64,000 nt of DNA from Kitasatospora sp. A2-31 (GTDB lineage: Bacteria; Actinomycetota; Actinomycetes; Streptomycetales; Streptomycetaceae): assembly GCF_022288725.1 (NCBI RefSeq), contig NZ_JAKNTA010000001.1, positions 62,001 to 126,000 on the forward strand, written 5' to 3'. The position numbers were made by a program, and so were the translations under genes. Positions 8,599 through 16,536 of the stretch are shown here, piece after piece. Positions within the stretch are counted from its first letter, which is position 1, and every line of letters starts with the position of its first letter. The notes under the pieces were generated by a model that saw nothing but the letters and a program-made list of their open reading frames with translations, had not been told where the DNA came from and made no database searches.

Positions 8599-9892
8599 CC
8601 CCGTTCACGGGCACTTCCTCGCTCACGGACGTTCCTCGGCCCCCGACACCGGCCGCACCCGGACGCCGGCCGTCCCCCGCGCGCTGCCCGCCCTCCTGGG
8701 CGAGGGGCAGCAGGACGGCGAGCGCCGTTCCCTCCCCGGGCGCGGACTCCACGGCGAAGGTACCGCCCAGCGCCCGGGCCCTGGCCCGCATCGACGGCAG
8801 CCCGAAGCCGCCGTCGCCGCCCGCCGCCCCGGCTGCCGCGGCCACCGCCGCCGGATCGAACCCCTTCCCGTCGTCGAACACGTCCAGCGCCACCTCACCC
8901 TCCATGTAGCTGAGCGTGACCTCGGCGTGCGAGGCCTCGGCGTGCCGGACGGCGTTGCCGAGCGCCGACTGCGCGATCCGCAGCAGCGCCACCTCCTGCG
9001 GCACCGGCAGCCCGACCGGGTCACCGGAGACGTGCAGCCGCACCGGCAGACCGCTGTGCGCGGTGGTCGTGGCGCAGAGCCGTTCCAGCGCCACCGGCAG
9101 CGAGTCGCTCTCCAGGTCGGGCGGCGTGAGCGCACGGACGAACCGCCGGGCCTCGGCGAGGTTGTCCTGCGCGGCCTGCCGGGCCTGCTCGACGTAGTCC
9201 GCGGCGGCCTCGGTCCGCTCCGGCAGGGCCCGCTGGGCGGCCCGCAGCAGCAGCTGGATGCTGGAGAGGCTCTGCGCGAGGGTGTCGTGGATCTCCCGCG
9301 CGAGGCGCTCGCGCTCGGCGAGGACGCCGGCGGCGTGGTGCGCCGCGGCGAGGTCGGCGCGGGCGGCGGTCAGCTCGTCGATGAGTCGCCGCCGCTCCTC
9401 GCTCTCCCGGTAGAGCGCCTGGTAGCCGAGCACGGTGGCGGTGGCGACGGCCGCGCCGAGCGCCGGGCCGATGGCCGCGGCGACGCTGACGGTGTGCTGG
9501 TGCCAGGAGTACGCGACGATCGCCGCGACCGTGGTCAGGGCCACGGCGGCCAGGCCGCCTCGGCGGCCGAGCAGGTGCAGCTCCAGGAAGTACAGCGGGA
9601 AGGCCAGCCAGACGCCGTCCGGGGTGGCGATCAGCACGCCCACCCAGGTGGCGCCGAGCAGCGCCAGCCAGAGCGCGGCCGCCCGGGGCGACCGGCGCAC
9701 CGAGCCGACCAGCGGGCCCGCGGCGTAGACGGCGGCCATCGCGGTGGCGGCCGCGGTCACGGCGACGGGGTCGCCGTCGCGGCCGACGGCGGCCCGGGCG
9801 ACGGCGAGCGCGAGCAGGCCCGCCACCAGCAGGTGCAGGCAGACCTGGAGTACGCGGGCGACGGGGGTGGTACGGGATCGTTCGGTCGCCAT
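8585..9892 (-). CDS. NarL-type sensor histidine kinase (HisKA_3/HATPase_c)
   Basis: This 435-residue membrane kinase has an N-terminal sensor of roughly five or six hydrophobic segments (about residues 12-150) and little extracytoplasmic sequence. The dimerisation/phospho-acceptor helix follows with H-box RLAREIHDTLAQSLSSIQLL (phosphorylated His near residue 202), then an HATPase with N-box LGNAVRHAEASHAEV and G-boxes DDGKGFDP and GGFGLPSMRARARALGG. The last ~40 residues are low-complexity. It is encoded directly ahead of and overlapping its regulator. It is divergent from the FtsX-type permease/ATPase pair, an arrangement often seen when the system senses envelope stress or a peptide and controls an exporter. 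Confidence 0.92.
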   Translation of the reverse strand: MATERSRTTPVARVLQVCLHLLVAGLLALAVARAAVGRDGDPVAVTAAATAMAAVYAAGPLVGSVRRSPRAAALWLALLGATWVGVLIATPDGVWLAFPLYFLELHLLGRRGGLAAVALTTVAAIVAYSWHQHTVSVAAAIGPALGAAVATATVLGYQALYRESEERRRLIDELTAARADLAAAHHAAGVLAERERLAREIHDTLAQSLSSIQLLLRAAQRALPERTEAAADYVEQARQAAQDNLAEARRFVRALTPPDLESDSLPVALERLCATTTAHSGLPVRLHVSGDPVGLPVPQEVALLRIAQSALGNAVRHAEASHAEVTLSYMEGEVALDVFDDGKGFDPAAVAAAAGAAGGDGGFGLPSMRARARALGGTFAVESAPGEGTALAVLLPLAQEGGQRAGDGRRPGAAGVGGRGTSVSEEVPVNGDARE

Positions 9893-10077
9893 CCCTCCAG
9901 CCTAGGGTCCAGGCGGCACCGCGGGCATCAATCAAAAGGTTGAACTCCGCTTCTTCCCTTCGATGCCGGGGATCCAATCCCGCGGGCGATGCCCGGCGGG
10001 CCCTCGTTCGGCGACCGTGGTGAGCGTCGGGGCGAAGGCCCGACAACGGAGCGGAAACGGAGAGGGAGAGGCTCAGC

Positions 10078-11154
10078 GTGTTCGTCGCCTGGAGGGACCT
10101 GGGGTTCGCCAAGGGGCGGTTCGCCCTGATGGGGACCGTCATCGTGCTGATCACCGTGCTGGTCGGCCTGCTGTCCGGCCTGACGGCAGGGCTGGGCCGG
10201 CAGAACATCTCGGCGATCACCGGGCTCCCCGCCGACCACCTGGTCTTCTCGAAGCCCGCCGACGGCCAGCAGCTCTCGTTCACCGACTCGCAGGTCACGC
10301 CCGAGCAGTGGCAGGCGTGGGCGCAGGTCCCGGGGGTGTCGGCCGCGCAGCCGCTCGGGATCACCACCACCAAGGCGGCCGCCGGGCAGCGCACCGCCGC
10401 GCTCTCCGCGTTCGGCGTGCCGGACGGCTCCGGGCTCGCCCCGAAGGGGGCTTCCGTCGCCCCCGGCCGGGCGGTGCTCTCGGCGACCGCCGCCGAGCAC
10501 CTGGGCGGCCTGCAGCCCGGTGCGTCGTTCACCCTCGCCGGACACCCGCTCCAGGTCGCGGCCGTGGCGGACGACGCCTGGTACAGCCACACCCCGGTCG
10601 TCTGGACCACCCTCGCCGACTGGCAGCGCTTCGCCCCGGGCGGCACCGGGCACGCCACCGTGATCGCACTGACCGGCGCCTCCGGCGCGGACCTCGGCGC
10701 CGCCGACACCCGGCTGGGCACCGAGACCCGGACGCGTGACGACGCGCTCGCGGCGATCGGCTCCTACACCTCGGAGAACGGCTCGCTGCAACTGATGCGC
10801 GGTTTCCTCTTCGCCATCTCGGCGCTCGTCATCGGCGCCTTCTTCACCGTCTGGACGATCCAGCGCAGCGGCGACGTCGCCGTCCTCAAGGCGCTCGGCG
10901 CCTCCACCCGCTACCTGCTCCGGGACGCCCTCGGCCAGGCCGTACTGCTGCTGGTGCTGGGCACCGCGCTCGGCACCGCGATCGCGGTCGGCGCCGGCGC
11001 CGTGATCGGCTCCGCGGTGCCGTTCGTCCTGGACGCCCCGACCCTCCTCCTCCCGGCCGCCGTGATGATCGCGCTCGGCGCGGTCGGCGCCGCCCTGTCC
11101 ATCCGGCGGATCACCGCCGTCGACCCGCTGACCGCCCTGGGGAGCGCCCGATGA
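10078..11154 (+). CDS. FtsX-like ABC exporter permease
   Basis: Predicted 358-residue membrane protein starting with GTG 10078, preceded by AGGGAG. One N-terminal membrane helix (residues ~18-40, FALMGTVIVLITVLVGLL) is followed by a ~200-residue extracytoplasmic MacB-PCD-like domain. Three C-terminal helices follow (GFLFAISALVIGAFFTVW; AVLLLVLGTALGTAIAVG; LLLPAAVMIALGAVGAAL), the FtsX fold. The motif VAVLKALGASTRYLLRDALG after the second helix is the coupling region. Its stop overlaps the ATPase start (ATGA). Exporters of this type handle antimicrobial peptides, lipoproteins or lipids; the substrate cannot be told from sequence. Confidence 0.9.
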   Translation: MFVAWRDLGFAKGRFALMGTVIVLITVLVGLLSGLTAGLGRQNISAITGLPADHLVFSKPADGQQLSFTDSQVTPEQWQAWAQVPGVSAAQPLGITTTKAAAGQRTAALSAFGVPDGSGLAPKGASVAPGRAVLSATAAEHLGGLQPGASFTLAGHPLQVAAVADDAWYSHTPVVWTTLADWQRFAPGGTGHATVIALTGASGADLGAADTRLGTETRTRDDALAAIGSYTSENGSLQLMRGFLFAISALVIGAFFTVWTIQRSGDVAVLKALGASTRYLLRDALGQAVLLLVLGTALGTAIAVGAGAVIGSAVPFVLDAPTLLLPAAVMIALGAVGAALSIRRITAVDPLTALGSAR

Positions 11155-11831
11155 CGCTGGAACTCGACCGCATCACCCTCACCTACCCGGACGGCGACGG
11201 CCGGCTGACCGCCCTGGACGAGGTCTCGCTGAGCGTTCCCGAGGGCTCGATCACCGCGGTGGTCGGCCCGTCCGGCTCCGGCAAGTCCAGCCTACTGGCG
11301 GTCGCCGCGACGCTGATCGCCCCGGACTCCGGCCGGGTCGTGGTGGACGGCGTCGACACCGCCGGCCTCGGCCGCGCCGAACTGACCGCGCTGCGCCGGC
11401 ACCGGATCGGCATCGTCTTCCAGCAGGCCAACCTGCTGCCCTCGCTGACCGCCGCCGAGCAGCTGCAGGTGATGGCCCACCTGGACGGCCGCTCCCCGCG
11501 CGCCGCCCTCCCCCGCGCCCTGGAGCTGCTGGACGCCGTCGGCCTGCGCGACCTGGCCGGCCGCCGGCCGCACCAGCTCTCCGGCGGTCAGCGCCAGCGG
11601 GTCAACATCGCCCGGGCCCTGATGAACGACCCCACCGTGCTCCTGGTCGACGAGCCCACCAGCGCCCTCGACCACGAACGCGGCGCCGCCGTCCTGGAGC
11701 TCATCACCGAGCTGACCCACCGGCGCGCGACCGCGACGGTCCTGGTCACCCACGACCGCACCCACCTGAGGGCGGTCGACCAGGTGGCCGAGGTCCACGA
11801 CGGAAGGCTGACGGTCCCGACGCCGGCCTGA
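11151..11831 (+). CDS. ABC exporter ATP-binding protein (MacB/LolD type)
   Basis: Compact 226-residue ATPase typical of FtsX-type exporters. It has Walker A GPSGSGKSS near 45-53, Q-loop FQQANLLPSL near 92, signature LSGGQRQR near 143-150, Walker B VLLVDEPTSALD near 163-174 and the H-loop VTHDRTHL. It is translationally coupled to the permease by a 4-bp ATGA overlap and ends 20 bp from the convergent Uma2 gene. The divergent two-component system at 7945-9892 is the likely regulator, an inference from position. Confidence 0.93.
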   Translation: MTLELDRITLTYPDGDGRLTALDEVSLSVPEGSITAVVGPSGSGKSSLLAVAATLIAPDSGRVVVDGVDTAGLGRAELTALRRHRIGIVFQQANLLPSLTAAEQLQVMAHLDGRSPRAALPRALELLDAVGLRDLAGRRPHQLSGGQRQRVNIARALMNDPTVLLVDEPTSALDHERGAAVLELITELTHRRATATVLVTHDRTHLRAVDQVAEVHDGRLTVPTPA

Positions 11832-11851
11832 GCCGCGCCCCCCGAGGTGAG

Positions 11852-12448
11852 CTACTTCTTCGCCGCGAGCACGTCGTCCACCGAGAGCGTCACCGCCGCC
11901 CCGATCGACTCGGGCAGCGTGAAGGACTGCCCCGGGTGGTGGACGGCGTGCACGCGGTACTCGCCGTCCTGCGGGTCGGTGAGCACCATGACACGCCGGT
12001 TCGTCCGGTCCACGATCACGTAGACCGGAACGCCGGCGGACGCGTAGGCGAACGGCTTCTTCTTCAGGTCGTCGCTGAGGTTGGAGGACGTCACCTCCAG
12101 CACGAGGCGGAAGACCGCGGGGTCGTAGCAGTTGTATTCGATCAGGTGGTCGTCGATGTCGGCGTCCACGATCGACAGGTCGGGCACGGCGTAGTCCGAC
12201 GGCCCGTCCGGCAGCCAGATGCCGACGTTCTGCAGAACCTCCACCTCGTCCCCGTCGAGGCCCGCGGCGAACAGTACGCGCATGAGACGACTCAGCGACT
12301 TGCCGTGCGAAGCGTTCGGCGGCGGCGTCACGGTGATCTGGCTGCCGACGATCTCGACCCGGTGCCCGGCGAACTGGTGGGAGATCAGCTCCGCGGCTTC
12401 GAGCAGCGTCGGCTGCTCCATGGGCTCTTCCACCGCTGCGGCGGACAT
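11852..12448 (-). CDS. Uma2-family (DUF820) PD-(D/E)XK nuclease-fold protein
   Basis: This 198-residue protein starts at ATG 12446-12448. A near-perfect Shine-Dalgarno (AAGGAGG, 6 bp spacing) decides this start over an in-frame ATG further upstream. The Uma2 core shows conserved acidic residues (SDYAVPDLSIVDAD; LVLEVTSSNLSDDLKKKPFA) and the hydrophobic strand GVPVYVIVDR. Uma2 proteins are abundant in cyanobacteria and actinomycetes and have a restriction endonuclease-like fold, but no general function is established. It stands alone, convergent with the ABC exporter operon. No partner toxin, methylase or transposase is adjacent. Confidence 0.85.
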   Translation of the reverse strand: MSAAAVEEPMEQPTLLEAAELISHQFAGHRVEIVGSQITVTPPPNASHGKSLSRLMRVLFAAGLDGDEVEVLQNVGIWLPDGPSDYAVPDLSIVDADIDDHLIEYNCYDPAVFRLVLEVTSSNLSDDLKKKPFAYASAGVPVYVIVDRTNRRVMVLTDPQDGEYRVHAVHHPGQSFTLPESIGAAVTLSVDDVLAAKK

Positions 12449-12560
12449 GGAATTCCTCCTTGCTGCCGGTGTCGAGAGCATCATCGTAGGGCCCGGGCGT
12501 CTCCGGACGCCTGATCCTCGGCCTTCACCCGGACGGGTGGATCACGCCTGGTCGGGAGGC

Positions 12561-13268
12561 CTACCGGGTGCGGAGGCGGAGCGACGGGCGCTCCTCCTCG
12601 GCCTCCTGGTCGGCGGCCCAGAGCGAGCGGACGTGACCGAGGTGGCGGGACATGCAGGCCTCGGCGGCCTCGGCGTCGCCGCGCACCATGAGGTCCAGCA
12701 GCTCCAGGTGCTCCTCCGCGGAGGAGACCAGCTCACCACGCTGGTCCAGGCGGTTCAGGCCGTACAGGCGGGAGCGCTTGCGCAGGTCGCCGACCACCTC
12801 GACCAGGCGGGCGTTGCCGGCCAGACCGAGCAGGTCGAGGTGGAACTGGCGGTCGGCCTCCAGGTAACCGATCAGGTCGTGCTTGCGGGCGGCCGCGACG
12901 ATCGCCTCGGCCTGCGGGCGCAGCGCCTCCAGTTGCTCGGCCGTGGCGGTCCGGGCGACCCGGCCGACGGTGGGGACCTCGATCAGCGCGCGGATCTCGG
13001 TGAAGTCGTCGAGGTCGCGCTCGGTCAGCTCGGTGACCCGGAAGCCCTTGTTGCGGACGGCCTCGACCAGGCCCTCGCGGGCGAGGTCGAGCATGGCCTC
13101 CCGGACGGGGGTGGCGGAGACGCCGAAGTCGGCGGCGAGGGCCGGAGCGGAGTAGACCACGCCGGGCCGCAGCTCACCGGAGATCAGGGCGGCGCGGAGC
13201 GCGTGGGCGACCTGGTCGCGCAGCCGCTCCTGGACGGAGATCAGGGTGCGGGGTTTCAGGTCGGCCAT
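12561..13268 (-). CDS. GntR-family (FadR subfamily, FCD domain) transcriptional regulator
   Basis: Predicted 235-residue regulator with an N-terminal winged helix (residues ~15-80; SAPALAADFGVSATPVREAM is the recognition region). A C-terminal all-helical FCD ligand domain holds metal-binding-type residues (D96-area RALIEVP, FHLDLLG, EEHLELLD). ATG 13268 has GGAGG 8 bp upstream. FCD regulators usually repress catabolic operons and release DNA on binding a carboxylate such as an amino acid or keto acid. The downstream-lying hydroxyproline/proline cluster (15487-24154) shares with this gene's own promoter a 12-bp motif, so it is the likely regulon; this is inference. Confidence 0.9.
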   Translation of the reverse strand: MADLKPRTLISVQERLRDQVAHALRAALISGELRPGVVYSAPALAADFGVSATPVREAMLDLAREGLVEAVRNKGFRVTELTERDLDDFTEIRALIEVPTVGRVARTATAEQLEALRPQAEAIVAAARKHDLIGYLEADRQFHLDLLGLAGNARLVEVVGDLRKRSRLYGLNRLDQRGELVSSAEEHLELLDLMVRGDAEAAEACMSRHLGHVRSLWAADQEAEEERPSLRLRTR

Positions 13269-13300
13269 GGTGTTCCTCCGGAGGTTTGCAGGACACCAGC

Positions 13301-13312
13301 GTACAATGTCAC
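13301..13312 (-). promoter_or_regulatory. Candidate GntR operator (autoregulatory site)
   Basis: Minus-strand GTGACATTGTAC, a near-palindrome (GTnACA..TGTnAC), lies 33 bp before the regulator ATG. The same 12-mer pattern GTGACAT(A/T)(G/T)TA(C/T) occurs at 20993-21004 and 24159-24170. TTGCAC at 13325-13330 may be the -35 element of the regulator promoter. Confidence 0.5.
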
Positions 13313-13392
13313 GTTACGTTGAGTGTGCAACATTCCGTGATCCGGACGATCCGTCAGCCGTCGCGGGGGCCCCGTGGGAGCCCATGCTCGCA

Positions 13393-13426
13393 GGGGCCGT
13401 CGGCCGTGGCAACGGCCGGCAGCCCC
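13393..13426 (-). terminator. Terminator after imine reductase-like gene
   Basis: GGGGCCGTCGGCCGT and ACGGCCGGCAGCCCC form a 15-bp stem with one mismatch and one G-U pair around a GGCA loop, about 30 bp past the stop at 13457. Confidence 0.55.
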
Positions 13427-13456
13427 CGCGTTCCCGAGATCCCGCCAGGGCCGGTT

Positions 13457-14341
13457 CTAGGCGGTCCGGAACAGCCCCACCAGGCTGGTCGCACTGGAGT
13501 CGCCGCACCCGGCGACCACTGCGCGGCCGAACGCCTCGGCCAGCAGCGCCGGCAGCGAGGCGTCCACCCCCGAGGCCTCCACCGTGTCCCGGACGTGCTC
13601 GACGCTGGCCAGCCCCATGGCGACCCGGTCGACGTCGCCCTCGTGGAAGCCGGCGGTGATCCGCGGCGCGTAGAACGCCAGGAAGCCCGGCATCGAGGCG
13701 GCCGTGGAGCTGGCGTACGGCAGGAACTCCTCCGCCGAGATGCCGTTGGCCTCGGCCACCGCGGTGGCGTGCAGGTAGCCGACCAGCGACGTCCAGAAGA
13801 GGTCCATCTGGATCTGGTAGTACAGCTGGGCCAGCCCCGGGTCGTCGCCGCGGTAGTCGGCGCCGGTCAGCACCTCCAGCGTCTCCCGGTGGCGCCGGAA
13901 CGCCTCGACCGGACCGCTGTAGAAGGTGGACGACTCCGGCCTGCCGATGCCCGAGGGCGGCGACTGCACCCCGCCGGTGAGGTGGACGGCGCCCAGCCCG
14001 GCCAGCCGGCGGGCGGCCTCCCGGGCCCGCTCCGGGGTGTCCGAGCTCAGGTTGACGACGACCCTCCCGGCGAGCGCGGCCCCGGCGGCGTCGAGGACGG
14101 CGAAGACCGCGTCGTAGTCGGTGAGGCTGAGCACGACCAGCTCGTTGGCGGCGACGGCGGCCGCGACATCGGGGGCGAGCACCGCACCGCGGGCGACCAG
14201 GTCGGCGGCGCGGGCCGCGGTGCGGTTCCAGACCGTGACGGCGTGGCCGGCGTCCAGGTAGGCGCCGGCCATCGCGCGCCCCATCGGGCCGAGCCCGATC
14301 ACGGTGACGGGCTGCTTGGCGGGCATGACGACAGAAGACAC
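13457..14341 (-). CDS. NAD(P)-dependent imine reductase-like oxidoreductase
   Basis: This 294-residue Rossmann protein of the beta-hydroxyacid dehydrogenase superfamily has a dinucleotide motif VIGLGPMGRAMAGAY near residues 14-28 and NADP-type VWNRTAARA near 38-46. The segment TGGVQSPPSGIGRPESSTFY and the C-terminal YYQIQMDLFWTSLVGYLHA helix are characteristic of imine reductases rather than hydroxyisobutyrate dehydrogenases. Start GTG 14341 is preceded by GGAGGGGG. It is divergent from a TetR gene with two 18-bp direct repeats between them, so it is probably that repressor's target. The natural substrate (cyclic imine or ketone) is unknown. Confidence 0.85.
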   Translation of the reverse strand: MSSVVMPAKQPVTVIGLGPMGRAMAGAYLDAGHAVTVWNRTAARAADLVARGAVLAPDVAAAVAANELVVLSLTDYDAVFAVLDAAGAALAGRVVVNLSSDTPERAREAARRLAGLGAVHLTGGVQSPPSGIGRPESSTFYSGPVEAFRRHRETLEVLTGADYRGDDPGLAQLYYQIQMDLFWTSLVGYLHATAVAEANGISAEEFLPYASSTAASMPGFLAFYAPRITAGFHEGDVDRVAMGLASVEHVRDTVEASGVDASLPALLAEAFGRAVVAGCGDSSATSLVGLFRTA

Positions 14342-14360
14342 GGGGATCCCCCTCCGCTAG

Positions 14361-14378
14361 AACGAACGCTCTATCCAG
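14361..14378. promoter_or_regulatory. Candidate TetR operator, copy 1
   Basis: AACGAACGCTCTATCCAG, imperfectly palindromic together with the preceding TAG. It is repeated at 14402-14419 with one substitution; repeat starts are 41 bp apart, close to four helical turns. Confidence 0.6.
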
Positions 14379-14401
14379 AAGCACGCTAGCACGGGTTCTG
14401 T

Positions 14402-14419
14402 AACGAACGCTCTATTCAG
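14402..14419. promoter_or_regulatory. Candidate TetR operator, copy 2
   Basis: AACGAACGCTCTATTCAG, the second copy. Its right end overlaps the -35 element of the putative tetR promoter, so binding would be autorepressive. Confidence 0.6.
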
Positions 14420-14443
14420 TTCGCGGACGGCAGGCTCTAGACT
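14415..14443 (+). promoter_or_regulatory. Promoter of TetR gene (leaderless transcript)
   Basis: TTCAGT (14415-14420), 17-bp spacer, TAGACT (14438-14443). The expected start point coincides with the GTG at 14450 and there is no Shine-Dalgarno, so a leaderless mRNA is likely. Confidence 0.5.
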
Positions 14444-14449
14444 CGGCGG

Positions 14450-15028
14450 GTGAAGACGACGACCACCGGCACCCGGGAGCGGATCGTCCGGGCCACCTCC
14501 CGGCTGCTGCAGCGCCAGGGGTACGAGGGCACCGGGATCAAGCAGATCTCGCGCGAGGCGGAGGCCACGCTCGGCTCCGTCTACCACTTCTTCCCGGGCG
14601 GCAAGCAGGAGCTGGCCGCCGAGGCGATCCGCCACGGCGACCAGGAGTTCGCCGGGTTGCTCCACGCGGGGCTCGGTGCGGCGGACGACCCGGCCGAGGC
14701 GATCACCGCCTGCACCCGGCTCCTCGCCGAGGCACTGCGCGCCTCCGACTGGCAGGACGGCTGCCCGATCACCAGCACCGCCCTGGAGACGGTGGGCCGC
14801 GCGCCCGTCATCGAACAGGCCGTCGGCGAGGCGTTCGCGCACTGGCGCGCCATCGTCGAGGACCGGCTGCGGACCTCCGGCCTGAGCGCGCAGGACTCCC
14901 GCGAGCTGGCCGTCACCGTGGTCAACACGCTGGAGGGCGCGGAACTCACCGCGCAGATCACCCGCAGCGAGGAACCGCTGCACCTGGCCGGCAAGCACCT
15001 GGCCCGCCTCATCGCCGGCTACCTCTGA
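14450..15028 (+). CDS. TetR-family transcriptional regulator (LmrA/YxaF-like)
   Basis: This 192-residue repressor has an N-terminal TetR HTH (residues ~8-55; GYEGTGIKQISREAEATLGS, then VYHFFPGGKQELAAEAI). The C-terminal domain contains GCPITSTALE, as in the LmrA/YxaF-like TetR_C_33 group. GTG 14450 is the likely start and lies at the predicted transcription start. Divergent from the imine reductase-like gene, it probably represses both by binding the paired repeats. Regulators of this group usually sense aromatic or drug-like molecules and control adjacent oxidoreductases; no ligand can be assigned here. Confidence 0.9.
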   Translation: MKTTTTGTRERIVRATSRLLQRQGYEGTGIKQISREAEATLGSVYHFFPGGKQELAAEAIRHGDQEFAGLLHAGLGAADDPAEAITACTRLLAEALRASDWQDGCPITSTALETVGRAPVIEQAVGEAFAHWRAIVEDRLRTSGLSAQDSRELAVTVVNTLEGAELTAQITRSEEPLHLAGKHLARLIAGYL

Positions 15029-15486
15029 CCGCCTGCCCTCCCGGGGGGGCCGGCCACCCCTGACCGCCCGCGACCGCCGGGGGCCACCCCGGGCCGGCCC
15101 CCGCCCCCCGGAAACGCCGGAGCGGCCGGCACGGCAGGGGATCCCTTCCCACCACGCCGGCCGCAGCTACGGCCCCGCACGCACCTCGCGCCCCGGGCCC
15201 GTGCCTCGACGGCCGGACGACCGCGGCCAGGCCCACACCAGGGCCGCGGCCGCCCCGCCGCCTTTCCCAACGGCCGGGCCCGGTGGCGTACCCACCACCA
15301 CCGGACCCGACCCGTCGCGGCCCACCTGCCGCGACCGCCCCGCCGCGGCCCACCTAGCCGCGGCCGGGAGATTTCCGACACCCGAGGCCCGCGGCACCGG
15401 ATCCGTCCGGTACCGCAGCGCCCCGCGCCGGGATCCGCCCGACGCCGGGAGCCACCCGACGCCGGAGGTCCAGCCGGAAGCCCGGC
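15029..15486. other. GC-rich intergenic region between convergent units
   Basis: 458 bp lying between convergent tetR and the cyclodeaminase-like gene. It includes the hairpin at 15045-15102 and a repeated GCGGCCCACCT(A)GCCGC segment around 15317-15361. No frame shows a plausible start, composition or motif; nothing else is seen. Confidence 0.6.
15045..15102 (+). terminator. Long-loop inverted repeat after tetR
   Basis: GGGGGCCGGCC (15045-15055) is complementary to 15092-15102 over 11 bp with a 36-nt loop, 17 bp beyond the TetR stop codon. Confidence 0.4.
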
Positions 15487-16536
15487 TCAGGCAAGCCCGC
15501 GCCGGTGCGTCTCGGCCGCCACCGCGAGGTCCTCCCAGGCCATGCCGACGCTCTTGAAGAAGCGCGGCCGGTCGGTCGGCACCGGTGCCTCGCCGCGCAC
15601 CAGCTCGGCCAGGTTCCAGAGCTCGTGCCCCTCCCCCACGCCGGCCATCAGCAGGTCACCGGCCTCCCGCAGCGCCGGCTCACGCGCCTCGACGTACAGC
15701 GCGGCCCGGCCGACCAGCGCCGCGTCCACCTCCCGGGCATCCGGCTCGTGCGAGCCGACCGCCGCCACGGCGGCGCGGTCGGGCACCAGCGCGCCGTCGA
15801 ACAGCGGGGTTCGGGCGGTGGTGCAGCAGACCACCAGATCGGCGTCGGCCACCGCGTCCGGCCCGCCCGCCACGGCCTCCAGCCCGCGGGCCCGGGCGTA
15901 GTCGGCGAGCGCCTCGGCGGGCGCGGCGCTCCGGGCCACCACGGTGACCCGGGTCAGCGGCCGGACGGCGAGCAGTGCGTCCAGGTGCCCGTACGCCTGC
16001 GGACCGGCCCCGAACAGCACCAGGTGCGCGGCGTCGGGCGCGGCCAGCCGGCGCATGGCGACGGCGGTGACGGCGGGCGTGCGCAGCGCGGTGAGCGCGG
16101 CGCCGTCGAGCAGCGCCACCGGCTGCAGAGTCGGCCCGTCCAGCAGCAGGTAGCTGCCCGTGATCCGGGGCAGGCCGGCGGCCGGGTTCGCCGGGGCCAC
16201 GCCGGCGATCTTCACGCCGACGTGGTCGGCCGAGCAGGCCGGCATCAGCAGCAGTTCCCCGGCCGGCACCGGCATCGCCGAGCGGGCCGGTCCGGCCTCC
16301 GGGTCCAGCCCCTCCCGCAGCACCCGCTCGATCGCGTCGGCGGCCTCCGCCGGGGTCAGTCCGGCGACGCCCGGCGCGGCGTGCTGGAGCGGCTCAGCGG
16401 CCGCGCCGGGCAGTGTGAGGGCGCCGACGGGCGGGCCGGCGACGGCAGCCGCGGTCACGGTGCCGGCGGTCACGACGCCCACGGCCACGGCGTCCGCGAC
16501 GGTCGCCTCCGCCGTCGCCGAGTCCGCTGCGGTCAC
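15487..16536 (-). CDS. Ornithine cyclodeaminase/mu-crystallin family protein, probable delta1-pyrroline-2-carboxylate reductase
   Basis: Predicted 349-residue NAD(P)-dependent enzyme. The start GTG 16536 shares GTGA with the stop of the racemase gene. After an unusually long Ala/Val-rich N-terminus (~35 residues) it shows the family core: PAGELLLMPA, KIAGVAPANPAAGLPRI, dinucleotide site LVLFGAGPQAYGHLDAL (~residues 175-191) and late AVGSHEPDAREVD. Ornithine cyclodeaminases proper, alanine dehydrogenases and pyrroline-2-carboxylate reductases belong here. Its place at the end of a hydroxyproline operon favours reduction of pyrroline-2-carboxylate to L-proline, as in trans-3-hydroxyproline or D-proline use. 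The function is inferred from context. Confidence 0.85.
   Translation of the reverse strand: MTAADSATAEATVADAVAVGVVTAGTVTAAAVAGPPVGALTLPGAAAEPLQHAAPGVAGLTPAEAADAIERVLREGLDPEAGPARSAMPVPAGELLLMPACSADHVGVKIAGVAPANPAAGLPRITGSYLLLDGPTLQPVALLDGAALTALRTPAVTAVAMRRLAAPDAAHLVLFGAGPQAYGHLDALLAVRPLTRVTVVARSAAPAEALADYARARGLEAVAGGPDAVADADLVVCCTTARTPLFDGALVPDRAAVAAVGSHEPDAREVDAALVGRAALYVEAREPALREAGDLLMAGVGEGHELWNLAELVRGEAPVPTDRPRFFKSVGMAWEDLAVAAETHRRGLA

Noticed and set aside
15009..15557. Several short frames in the 15.0-15.5 kb spacer
   Set aside because: Composition is that of random high-GC DNA; no start context, signal or motif.
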